Shown: positions 1 through 11,483 of the stretch, piece after piece
How the letters are laid out: each line of letters begins with the position of its first letter
How positions within the stretch are numbered: position 1 is the first letter of the stretch
NCBI RefSeq assembly: GCF_020382885.2
Contig: NC_058498.1
Span: 10,576,501 to 10,640,500, forward strand
Source of the DNA: Scatophagus argus
Lineage: Eukaryota > Chordata > Actinopteri > Scatophagidae
Length of the DNA: 64,000 bases
Direction of reading: 5' to 3'
Made by a program: the position numbers and the translations under genes
Notes under the pieces: generated by a model
What the model was told of the DNA's origin: nothing
Databases searched by the model: none
Seen by the model: the letters and a program-made list of their open reading frames with translations, nothing else

Positions 1-2100
1 CTTTGAAATAGAGTAGCAACCATTACACCAGTTAGGAAGGGAACTGTATTGTAAGAGGATATTATAGGAAAATAAGTTTTGCAAGTGCATGAAACATTAA
101 GTTGAGAAACTGAAGTACAAACTAACTCCTTCAATCAACCAACCACAGATACTACGTGTGGTTGGCTGATTATTTTATTGATTTTTATTCACTCTAATAG
201 TCATTGTGTTGTGATTATAGTCAAGGACTGTAAATCCATGCATTGTGGTTACTCATATATTTATATTTGCGTGGGTATGGGCAGTAAAACAACCTTATCC
301 TGTATATCTAATCATTATTTTCAGATAAGGCCTACATGCAAGATCTATTCCACTGTAAAACAATGTGAGGTGATGAAATAATTATGTATTTATCTATTAA
401 TTAGAGTAAAGTCAAGATTTCTGACACATGTAGTTTTTTTTTTGCCATTAAAAGCCACCAATGTGTGAACCTGCTTCATGCAGTTTTATAGACACTTGAC
501 ACATCAGTTGTAGAACGCCTTTAGAGACTCTAATATCCAGGCATCTCAGCCAGCCGATATGTGAAAGGGTGTCAGAAATAATGGATTTCACTAAAAGGAC
601 AAGTTATTAAGCTTTCATGACCATAACTGAACCTACAACCTGTGGCACCACTGAACCTGTGGTGCCACAGAGCATAAAACAAGAATCTGACAGTCCAGCT
701 CAATACATGTGCTATGACTGATTGTAGTACAGAAATTTTAATGCAATCACTTTGCCGGATCTTTGAGCATTTTGTGTAAAAGTGTAAAATGGGATCCCCT
801 ACATTAGGAAGCAAGAGAAGAATTTACTTGATGGTCCTACAGCTGCAAGCACGTAGAAACTTGAATGCCAGGATTGCAATGCATTGGAGGCTGCTGGTCA
901 GCAATTAGCTCCTATCAACATCATTAGCACATATGGAGCTGGACGTTTTAATAGACCACTCTGCTCTGACAATGGCATTTGTGCTAATTACTAAATGTTC
1001 CTGTCTTACTCTACTCCATTCTGCATATTGCTATTATTGTTATCTAACACAATTCTTGGCGTCACTAGTGGACTGAAGGGGTTTGTCACTGGTGGACTCA
1101 CTTTTGCAAAAGTGCTCTCTTGGATACTTCTAAGGTAGAAAAAACAAGGCTAAGTTCCCTTTGGCTTTCCAGTAGACAAAATGTAATAAAGTGCAATATA
1201 GGGTGCCCTTACCATTGAGAAAACATGATGAAAAGGCCTCTGGGGTACACTGATGCCCTTAAAATATATAAAATGCACTGCAATGACCTGAAGGGTGACA
1301 TTCCAGTGAAGAAAGTGTGATGCAATAAAATGTACCTCTCAGTGATTAAATGGTTAAGAGTTTTTGTGTGTTTTTACTGCAGAGATGTAGTAGTTACACC
1401 ATCTCAGTCACATAACAAAACAATTTTAAACTGTTTTAAGCCAGGGTTCGTAATTGTTTCACCATAAATGAATCATGACTTTCTGTGCCCGGTGCCCCCT
1501 GACCCTCATATAACCTGAGTCAGCTACTGGGTGGCATTATTCAAAAACATACACAGTATTCCTCCTTTACACTAGATCTATATTGGGAATGCATTACATT
1601 GCCAGTGAAGATTTAACATTTTGTCAAAACTATTAAGGTCATTGAAATTTAACAAGATAATTTGCAGATTTCACATGAAAGGTACGTGATGCACTTAAAA
1701 CAGTATTATTTCCGCATATGAAACTTTGTGAGGCTGCATGAAAATGATACGTGTGTGTGAATATGAGTGAGTGAATGAAAGGTCAGTATGATCACTTGAT
1801 ACCATGCATTAGTCTTGTTAGGTCTAGGTGAACATCTGCTCAGCAAGGATTCATTATCCATGAAAAACAGAAATGCTATGTGATACCATGTGTACTCTTA
1901 AATTATTCACTCTTGTCATTTGCATTTCTTACACCTGAAATGGTAACATCATGAAAGTTTATGAAAACATGCCAGATAACTAAATTACTTGACAGTTTTA
2001 CATTTATCACTGAAAAGGCAATCAGGCTCTATATGAGGCTGTGTGATTGCAGATTTAAGAAGGTCTTTCTGATACACCTTCCAATGGCATGGGAGCTCTC
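1..2100. other. Gene-poor DNA, no supported gene
   Basis: AT-rich sequence in which open frames are short and carry no recognisable domain or consistent splice sites. The only structure I can point to is an imperfect hairpin at 133-171 (15-bp arms with one mismatch around a 9-base loop). Confidence 0.5.
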
Positions 2101-2111
2101 TCATGAAATCA

Positions 2112-2420
2112 TCATCCCCAGCAGCTCCCCATCCTCACTGTAAATAACATGAACAAAGTGTCGCTTTGTTGACAGATTTCCAGAATTTCTTCGAGGCTGA
2201 CCATGGTCTCACCAAACTCCACCCACATCCAGGTTTTTGCTTCCACGACTGCCTGAGCATTGCATCGCTTGGCCTGTCGGTAGATGTTAGCTACCTCAGG
2301 AGTGCCACAAGCGCACCGTGCCCTGTAGGACTCCTTCTTCAGCTTGACAGCACCTCCAGTCCATATCAACTCCCCCCGGGCTTTCTGTGTCACACTGGAA
2401 ATGCATCTAGACTTTTTCAT
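2112..2420 (-). mobile_element. Decayed non-LTR retrotransposon (LINE) ORF fragment
   Basis: The minus strand encodes about 100 residues with the pattern YRQAKRCNAQAVVEAKTW followed by EFGE. This resembles the linker between endonuclease and reverse transcriptase in fish LINEs, where it reads roughly (R/K)xAAxxVAEAKxxxWEEFGEAM. No flanking endonuclease or RT domain can be read, so this is a 5'- and 3'-truncated relic. Assignment to a clade (Rex1 or RTE-like) is not possible by eye. The plus-strand open frame over the same bases is a shadow. Confidence 0.6.
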
Positions 2421-2950
2421 GGATCTGCATAAAGACTTATTTGATCTTGCTTTACTGGATATTTTAAAAACAAAAACCTAACATTTACCAAATACAGTAC
2501 AAAGTACAGCTGATGCTGGAAGTCAGTGGATTACCAAAGCCAGAGGAACCATGCTGATAGGCTAATAATGAATATAAAGTATTGCTATAGTGTGAGTCAA
2601 TACATAGACTGAAATGTTCAAGTGTCTCAATATGGATTTTTGGGTCAATCTTTGCATGAATGTCATTTTTATCAGAGGCTCAAAGATGAAGAAGTAAACA
2701 CTCCAGAGTTTGAATACAACACTGTGAACACATTCAGAGGGCAGCTGAACAAAAAGACACTGATAACACATTACAGGTTTCACCACAAGCATAAATCAGT
2801 CAGCCACAGCACAAGATGTGTGACAAAGAAGAGCACAAGAAAGAATAGACGAAGTGGAAAATTAATCCGCTGTGTATAATGCAGCAGCTTAGGTTTTATA
2901 AAAGCATTGAACACAAGTAATTGGGGCATATCATGAGATTTTAGCAACAT

Positions 2951-3122
2951 CTATTCATTGTCACTTGGCTGGCTGGCTCCTGTATTTTGAGGAGTCATTT
3001 CTCTGAGGTGAAGGAGATGACAGAGCTTATAGTATAGTACAGTTACGACAGCAAAACCAACTAGGATTAGGGTCACGTAAGGATAATCAGTATATTTTTC
3101 TATTTGCTGTAAGACATCTTCT
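2951..3122 (-). CDS. Possible last exon of a single-pass membrane protein
   Basis: On the minus strand an open frame of about 57 codons ends at a TAG (2953-2951). It reads as a short acidic stalk (EEDVLQQIEKYTDYPY), a hydrophobic segment of about 20 residues (VTLILVGFAVVTVLYY), a KLCHLLHLR juxtamembrane stretch and a polar tail ending QPSDNE. A pyrimidine-rich run and an AG lie just upstream (about 3,123-3,150), and a second acceptor-like CAG ends at 3,107, both keeping the frame. That is the layout of a final exon of a type I membrane protein. I could not find partner exons at higher coordinates and do not recognise the protein. It may also be chance. Confidence 0.3.
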
Positions 3123-3149
3123 TCTTTTGAACATGATGAAAAGAAAGAA

Positions 3150-5840
3150 AAATGAAATACAGTGAATGGAATGAGATATTAAGGAGCAAAGAAAGAATAA
3201 TAAAAGATGAAAGCTTGCAGGCATTGGTTAAGATTTCTCGGGGGAAAAAAATTGCTACATCTTGCCAGTCACATGACATTTTAATTAGAGATGGCTGCAC
3301 TAGATATTGGAAAAACACTAAAAACTAATTTTCCAAATTCAACATGTCTCTGCTGTTTGGCCTGTGTGATTAGCCTAAATGAGGCAATTTGAAAACACTG
3401 ATTTTATAATCAACTATTTGTATTTTCCTCATTAATGCTGTTTAAAGAGGCAGTCTTACATTATGAGGAAAAACAGAGGAAGAGTGAGCAATTTTTCTCT
3501 CATGTATTCAGCAAGGAGATACGTAAATCTAGGGCAATTATCCTTTCCTAAATTTAAAGAGTACATAAAAACTCCTTGCTGAGAATCAGAAATAAAAACA
3601 CAAAATCAAAACATTTCTTACAATCGTGAGTTGTACCGAAAAAGGTGCAGCTCAGTGTTTTAGAGGTTTCCACTAAGTGAAGCCTTGCTGCACACAGTCT
3701 TACTTTTGACAGAGTTAGACTAGCTGCTATGCTAGCAGACATGTTTTGCGAAAATGTTAGTTGTGGATTGCTCCTTAACATAAAAGCATTGGAAATGTGC
3801 TTCCAACTGGACACACATGCAGGTAGAGATTATGCATGTTAATTAAGTAAGACGGTCCGTAGGGAAAATATGATAGAACTTTTCAGTCTGCCCTTTCTGG
3901 TTCAAGGGACATACCATCGATGTGTCGTCAGCAGCACCAGATGCACTGGAGGAAAGACATGGACAATAATTACTAATTAACTGTGGCTGCAACACCTCAT
4001 CAGTCGCTGCCGCCTCCCTCCTAAGAGAACTACTGTAAATGAAGGAATGACAGTTGTTTTGTCTGTAAATAAAAATAAAAAAATATGTACAGTAGAATTA
4101 AACAATTTGATTAAATGCTTGTGGCACTGCCAACCTGCCAGAGCTGGTGCACCTCTGAGTGACATTAGTTAGGTTATTTGTCAGTGCTCGGAGTTAAGAC
4201 CTTGGGGAAACCATAATTACAAGTCTCTTATCTCCAGGAGGCGCACATGCCATCAGCCACCTGCAGATGCTGCTCTCAGCAGTCAGCCATAGAAGTACCT
4301 TTGACCCAATCCATGGGGCTTGCAAGGTGGTCAGAGCCACGAGTAAATCTACAACAGCAAGTAAATCTCTGTTGGGGAAACTCATCATTTCAGTTTTCTG
4401 GGTCACTGAGAGATGGTTTAAAGGTAGATTACTGACGTGACCAAAAGACACCGGTCTCCTGCATCTTTTGAGAAGGACAGTGGCAAACTCAGTTGATCTA
4501 CATCTCACAGTTTTGTTAAATATCTCTTTCAGTTATAGGTAGATATTTTCAACTGTTTGAGAGTCACATCTTAGTCTACATAGTCCATCTCTTTCCAAAA
4601 TACAGTGAATATAGGTAAGCGCTATGCAAAGTGCAGAGTGATGTGTATTGACATGGCATTGCTATAATAGGACATCTTCCATTGAGGAGCATGAGAGTGC
4701 TCTGCCAATGCCACCACCTATTTCCTCTCCCCCAGCAGAGCAACATTAAGCAGCTGTGTATCGCTAGTGGGTGCAGCATATATACGGTTGCCCACCTGTT
4801 GTGACTGTGCCTCATTATGGCCCATTGCCCCCTACAAGCCAATCAATCAGCCCAAAATTACAGGGTACCTACAATGGGAACTAACCATGCTCTTGATTAT
4901 ATGCCTGCCCCATGTGACACATGACATAATGTAAGGTTATCATAGGTTATGTGTGAATATAGGTTATGTGTGTATGTAACAGTCAACAGTGTCTCTGGTC
5001 GCACAGGGTATTAATGAACCATTGTTTGCATGTAGCCAGAATCTGTCAAAGCCTAAAATCTACCCCCTAGATCCTTACTGCTACTCAGTAGGTCCATTTC
5101 CGACCGGGGCGGGAGGATGGGATCATCACCCCCACCTCCTTCAAAGAACATCCAATGAACATTCTGTGTCTGTCATTTTCTTTTGGGTGATGTGGATGGT
5201 TAATAGGTGGAGGAGAGGCCAGTTTGGTGCAAATGGGCCGGTTTGTCTGGAAAAGTTTGCTGCAGTGATGTCAAGACTATCCGCATGCCTTGGTCACCTA
5301 CATTATTGAAAGGTATGGGCTTCCTGCAGCAGGATACAGTGCTTTAGAGCTTGGTTGGCTGCCGTCTCTTGCAACTCCCTGTACTGGCCACCACTTTGAT
5401 TTCACTGGCTTTCTGCGGCTCGAAGAACATAGGACACAGGGAATGAGATTCACATACCAACACAAGAAACTATTTCTAAAGAGAATTTGTCACCCAGGAC
5501 ATATGTGAATCACATTGCAGATTAGGTACAGGCAACAGGCAAGAAAACTAACTGGCCATTGATTGAATGCTACAAGAACAAAACAGTAAACTACTGGAAA
5601 CTGGAAAATTAGCGTAGAAGCACTCTACAAACATTCACACTGGAAGACAGAAAGCTCAATACCCATGCATGTGTTTCATTCTCTGCAGTGAAAGAGTATT
5701 GTCTCAATGTGAAAGGGACACAGCTCATATAATTTCCATATGAACATTATAGTAATGATAACGTTAGTGTGGATGGAATTTTAAGTGCAGGTTTGAATGT
5801 GTGCATGTTCATGTGGTTATTGAGAAGGTTTAGGTAAGCG
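3150..5840. other. Intergenic DNA, no supported gene
   Basis: Several open frames of 60-105 codons occur on both strands, but none shows a domain, a good signal peptide or paired splice sites. There is a short imperfect direct repeat of a GGTTATGTGTG unit near 4,940-4,975. Confidence 0.45.
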
Positions 5841-5852
5841 TAGATGGCAGAA

Positions 5853-5907
5853 AGAGAGAGAGCGAGAGAGAGAGAGATTGTGTGTGTGTGTGTGCGTGTG
5901 TGTGTGT
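5853..5907. repeat. (GA)n-(TG)n compound microsatellite
   Basis: A GA run (5,853-5,876, with one interruption) leads into a TG run (5,879-5,907, with one interruption). It sits just upstream of the probable 5' non-coding exon of the neuromedin U receptor gene, so it may be part of the promoter region. Confidence 0.9.
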
Positions 5908-5949
5908 ACTGTATGTACGTGTGGGATTGTGAGTGAGGTTTGAGGAGAG

Positions 5950-6062
5950 AGCGACGAGACCAGGAGGAGAGTGGACTGAGAGAGCAGCACACTGTTCACA
6001 CTCCAATCAAGACACTGATCTGTGTTGGCACCAGGGAATAACTACAAGGGAACGGGTTACAG
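5950..6062 (+). other. Probable 5' non-coding exon of nmur1-like gene
   Basis: The segment ends in a strong splice donor (TTACAG|GTAAGAC, junction 6062/6063). The coding exon of the nmur1-like gene is preceded by a good acceptor with a pyrimidine tract (TTTTTCCTCAG ending at 11,457), leaving 26 bases of 5' UTR before the ATG at 11,484. Joining the two would give a spliced leader with a 5.4-kb intron. The upstream edge is a guess and the pairing is inferred. Confidence 0.35.
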
Positions 6063-6063
6063 G

Positions 6064-9000
6064 TAAGACAATTTATGTTCTTTGGAAAGCTAAATATTAG
6101 GGATGAACCAAGTTCAGGAACAAATCACTGTAATGTATATTCACTTCCCTATTGTAAAAATCACTCCATCATTCAACGCCTCAGAAATCCAGAGGATCCT
6201 GGTAATTGCTTATTCAATCACTAATGTTTTTGTTTAAACTTTTTTTTTTCATTGCTGGAGTAATTTTAATCTTGTCACTTTTTGAAATACCAGATGTCAA
6301 ATTTGGGGATCTACATTCTTGTATTATTAAAAGCTAATATAAACAGTTACATATAACATTTCGTTAATAAATAACTTGATGTTTCATATCAGGGACAGCG
6401 TATATATTTGGTCAATTCTGTTACTGAAAAAGGCATATTTATGCAAACCAATAGAATAGGATTTTTTTTAGGCTACAACACTGAGGATATAATTTGATTT
6501 GTGTCGAGTATGTCACCTCTATTTACTTAAGTGTTGTCTTTCCGTTAAATCCACTGCCAAGCTGAACATAACAGGATTGCAGGGAAGTCATTGAACTAAA
6601 ACCACTGAAATTTAATTATATCTACAAAAGAATGAGAAAAAAATGCATCTCGGTTAAAAATCTCCACACTATTTGATTCTGTCTTTCTAGATGCAAACTT
6701 ACTCCATCCAAAGTTAATACAATGCAAACAAGAGATTAAACACAATTTAAGCAGAGCTATGCTGTGTTTCCTTTAAACTGTCAAACTGTCTTCTTTGCCT
6801 CCTTCTGCTTTTAAATTTGTAGCAATTCCAAATATGAATAAATAAGTGCAACTGTACAAATAAAAAGAAAATGACAGAGACCAGAAAAGCACATCAACAA
6901 GCAAGTATAAGTGATGAATCAAAATGTCTGCTGTGCCATAAAAGTGATACCTTGTGTTAGGTTCATTTTTCTTTTTTGTGGGGAGGGAAGAGGGTTTGTC
7001 AACTAGAATGGGATTTCATGATTAAAATTAAAAAAAAAAAAAACCCTTATTATTTTTCTCGTACTGTACAGTATCCTCATTGTCCCTGTCTAAAATGCTC
7101 AATTTCAGACAGGGAGAACTATATACATGTTAATAGTTTGTTTGAGCTAACGTTGCAAGATCCTATAAAATTTTACACCAAAAAACGATCATTGCCATCC
7201 AGCTTACTATTCTCATAGTAACTGTAGTTGTGACTGTAGTTGGCTTCTAATGGTAAATAACAGTCAGACACTCTCTTGTGAGTGTCTGTCACTATTACAC
7301 ATTAGTCCACATTGCCCAAGACGGCAACAGACTGTTCAACAGGCGAGCCTACAAAGCAAACATTAAACCAACATAAAACACAGCAAGATCTACAGCTTTC
7401 AGTTTAAAATTGGATCACAGTTGGCTAATATCGATCCACTCTTGAGCTTCAGCTTTTACTGTCTCTCCATTACAGTCTGGAATATAATGCAACACACACA
7501 TATTCAGTTCTTGGGAATGGACATTTCAGTCACATTCAAATCATAAATAAATAAAATGAATCCACTTGATCTTGACAACCTCAGACTCGTGGGAGTAGAT
7601 GAAGAACTTGGTGTTTAGTTCTTGCAGCCAACAACAGAGCAAGTAAAAAATGATACACCTTCACAAAGGTAGTCCTCAAGCCATGAGATGAGGTACTCAG
7701 ACAGGGAGTGGTACAACTGTATTGGTTGAGGTGTACAGTATATGCAGGACTAAAACAGAACCACTGCGTTTCTGCATCCAGTGCATATGGCCAACAACAG
7801 CAGTACACACAGCATGTTTTATATTTGTCCAGTATATAAAAGGACAATGCATGTAGTCATTTGATCCACTGAGGCTTTGCTGTACTACCAGCGCTGTAGC
7901 TGCTCATGGCCCATAAATCACTACATTCACAGGCAGAGCATGGCTTTCCCTCATACTGTACTTTATTGATCTTCCCTAGAGATCGGTGAAATATAATTAG
8001 CATCAAACCTGGAAGATTTCCATCTGTGGCCCGTAGGCGATCAAACGCGACAGGTTCAATTCTGTTTCCAGACAGCCACTTTCGTTCATTATTTTTTGGA
8101 ACAATGCATGTGTGACTTTCACTTATCTGGAGTGAAATGACATGGGGATGAGCAATTATCTCACGTAAAAAGCATCAAAAGAAGAAAATACTGTCATGAA
8201 TTGAAAATATAGTGTTTGAACGTTCAAGACTTTTGAACTGGATTATTAGAGATACATGACTTGCAGAGTACGCATGAGAAAAATATGACATGTCATTCAT
8301 AAATGCATCAAATCCACTATAGTTCCTACATCCCGCAGGACTGAAATATTCATTACCACAGTAGATCTATATTTATGAAGCATGCTGTGTTATCCTTTTG
8401 AATATAGACTGGACAGAATGGACATATGTTTATGCATCTAACACCACAACCTTGTGTTTGGGTTTCCCAGAGAATGCTAATATAATAAAACGCTGTCAGT
8501 ATAATGGGCACATAACAACTGACTTGATGGACATTGGTCATTAAGGTGTGAAAATCCTATTGATAAAAGAAGTAATTTGTGGCACAGCGGATTGTGATTG
8601 CAGTCAGCTGACACAAAATGCATCCTGATGAAATACATCTGCCAGAGACAGAAAAGACCTGTGACTGATATATGTAAATGTATGGAGAAATAATCAGTGT
8701 GCTCTGCATCAACAGTCATTCATATGTAACTGAAAGTGTTTAAGTTCTGTCCATCTTCCTCATTATCCAGCTTTCACTTGGCAAAATGCTAATATCATTA
8801 CATTTTATATCCAAATCAGAAAATCCTGCTGTTCAAACATCAGACAATGGAAAACACATCACATTTCAGTGCAGCAAACTGTCTTTGCAAATTCTTCCAA
8901 GAGGTTCCTCTGCAAAGTTGAATCAAATTTCATGAACCTACAAATTCAAACAGCAATTTAATAACAGAATTACCTGACAGATGTTCTAAACTTTCATTTT

Positions 9001-9230
9001 CTACAAGCTCCTATGAAACCCTTCACCCAGAAATATAATTATTACCTATCACTTCCCTTCAACCGAACTGCAGAAGCCTCCATGGATTATATATATGTAC
9101 CGAGTCACTTCTTTCTGATGTATGTTCCCTTGAACAGCAAATAGTACTTTTCAAAGATTTACCACGTACCAGTGGCAAGGAGAATCTGCTGATTTGTTCC
9201 TGACACTGTAATTCACAAGGCAGTTGTCTA
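6064..9230. other. Intron or intergenic DNA, no supported gene
   Basis: AT-rich, with poly-A/T runs (for example 7,029-7,043) and short open frames only. If the exon near 6.0 kb belongs to the nmur1-like gene, this is part of its first intron. Confidence 0.4.
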
Positions 9231-9284
9231 CGGGTTCGAGAAAGGTGGAACCCCCAGACTGGCAGGATCAATCTGAGTAACTTC

Positions 9285-10330
9285 AAGGACTGTGAGGAGG
9301 TGGACAGATGAGGCCAATGAGACCTTCCAGGGCTGTGTCGAGGAGACAGACTGGCAGGCAGTCTGTGAGCCTGAAGGCCAGGACTTTGATGAGCTCACAG
9401 AGTGCGTCACCGCCTACATAAACTTCTGTGTGGACACCATTGTCCCAACCACGACTGTAAACTGTTACCTCAACAACAAGCTGTGGGACCACGGACATCA
9501 AAGCCATCCTCAACAACAAGAAGAGGACTTTCAGAGTGGGCAATAGGAAAGAGATGAGAGCTATTCAGAGAATCCTGAGATTAAGGATCAGGGAGGCAAA
9601 GGAGGGGTACCAGAGAAAGCTGGAGTGGAAACTTCAGCAAAACAACCTGAGAAAGGTGTGGAGTGGCGTGAGGACCATCACAGGTTTCAGGCCAAACAGC
9701 AGAGGAGGAGTTGATGGCAATGAGCTAAATCAGTTCTTAAACAGATTCGACACAGTGACCCCAGCTCACGCTTCAAACGACTCCTCAGCAGTACGGCAGC
9801 AGCTAGCCGCTCCGCTCTCTCTCCCTCCCCCCACACTGACAATGTGTGACACTGTTTAGAGAACGGGCCAGAGCCGCCTCTAATTTCTGAGGTGACTGAG
9901 GTCCTTCAACATCTACAGGACGATGCTGAGGATGTTCTATGAGTCGGTGGTGTCCAGTGCCATCACATATGCTGTTGCCTGCTGGGGCAGCTGCCTGAGG
10001 GTGAGGGACACTAACAGACTCAATAGAATCATCAAGAAGGCCAGTCATGTTGTGGGAGAGGAACTGGACTCTCTGAGAGGAGGATGTTGTCCAAAATAAG
10101 GACTACACTGGACTTTCCCTCTCACCCTCTCCACAATGTGCTGATCAGCTACAAGAGCTCGTTCAGCAACAGACTCTTACTCCCACGATGCACCACAGAG
10201 CGACAGGCAGGAAATCATTTCTGCCTGTCGCCATCAAACTGTTAAATTCTGCACTGTGACGGACACACATACTTTTCTATACAATGTTTATATGTAATGT
10301 CATCAATGTCCGCAACTTGTCCGCAGAAAG
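9285..10330 (+). mobile_element. Degenerate LINE, RT region and 3' end
   Basis: The plus strand reads, with frameshifts and stops, as a fish LINE. Around 9,536-9,859 there is a segment with EAKEGYQRKLEWKLQQNN, then KVWSGVRTITGF and NELNQFLNRFD, matching the region before the reverse transcriptase domain. After a large internal deletion comes the C-terminal part (9,930-10,250): an FYESVVSSAITYAV-like stretch, NRIIKKA, RRMLSKI, then a PRCTTER motif followed by a late FCLSPSNC-like end. The RT core with its catalytic YxDD is missing. The copy is dead and lies about 1.1 kb before the nmur1-like coding start. Confidence 0.8.
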
Positions 10331-10387
10331 GATGTGCCACAGTGTAGACCATAAACCTACCATCCTGTTTCACTTAAATGGAGTGAC

Positions 10388-10429
10388 TCAACACACTAGT
10401 ATGACTCACGACTCATACTAGTGTGTTGA
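10388..10429. repeat. Perfect 17-bp inverted repeat (hairpin)
   Basis: Left arm 10,388-10,404 (TCAACACACTAGTATGA) and right arm 10,413-10,429 are exact reverse complements around the 8-base loop CTCACGAC. It lies just beyond the decayed LINE. It may be a small palindromic element or footprint; no function can be read. Confidence 0.9.
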
Positions 10430-11483
10430 CCCCTTTTCAATGTGCTCCTGGTAGCTAAACATTTCTATTGACTGGAGAGCTTTGAGAAATTCTAAAATAG
10501 GTAAAACAGTAAGTTTATTACATTTCATTTTACTTTATTTTTTATTTTCCCATGAAAACACCAAGACTGACAATGGATTGATGGTTCTAATCAACTGCCC
10601 GTGTACCTGAATCCTGATACACAGCGGCTCATCCCTCTGTGTCACAGACCGTTAAAAACACATAATTTAGGTGAGATGTTCCTTTATTACCATGAACACA
10701 GACACCATGATTGTAATTACTTACCAAATGTGTATTGATTCATGATCAAAAACAGTCCTCAATAAATGCAAAAAATTTACTCCTGTTTAAGTAATGTATG
10801 GTAAAAACTGCAGTGTTTAGAGTCTGTCCAATCTTCAGAAAATACATACTTTTATGTATTCTTTATTTATTTATTTCAAACCTATATTGACTCACTTTTT
10901 TCACTCAGGGGTGGTGCACTTTCTTTGAAGTTGAGGATCAGCCTGCCACTATAGCACCTCTCATTGCAGATGCATCTGGTCGACTGTCTTTTATAGAGTA
11001 GTGGCTGGCACCAACGAAACAATCTCTCCATTGAAAATTTGAGTATTTGTGTTCATTTAAGCACCCAGGAAAACCTTGCAAAGAGTCTGAGCCGCGCTAG
11101 AAGGACAAGAAAACAGATGGCATTTTAACCTCATTCAAACACTCCATCTTCTGTTGAAGTGAATTCAAAGCTCATTGGCGGAAGCAGCACTCATAGCTAA
11201 TCAAATTCAGCATTTTTTGAATTTGTTAGAAAACATGATGAAGATAGATGAATGTCAAGATATAAAACAACTTCCTCAGTTGTGCTGACAAAAGTACACT
11301 TGCAGTAATCAACAAAACTTTGATTCCTGTTCAACTATAAAATCTGTTTTGTATAAATGTCATTGCCCACTAGTCTTTGTTCTCATGTCAGTGTTCAAAA
11401 CTTCTGCTCTAAAGTGCCATTTAATACCAAAGTCTGTTTGATCTTGTTTTTCCTCAGATAGCGAGTCTGACTGCTTCAGCATA

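Noticed and set aside
4194-4508. 104-codon minus-strand frame with hydrophobic parts
   Set aside because: No signal peptide, domain or splice sites; the opposite strand is also open.
8030-8090. Box B-like GGTTCAATTC suggesting a tRNA or SINE
   Set aside because: No box A, no cloverleaf arms and no SINE tail found around it.
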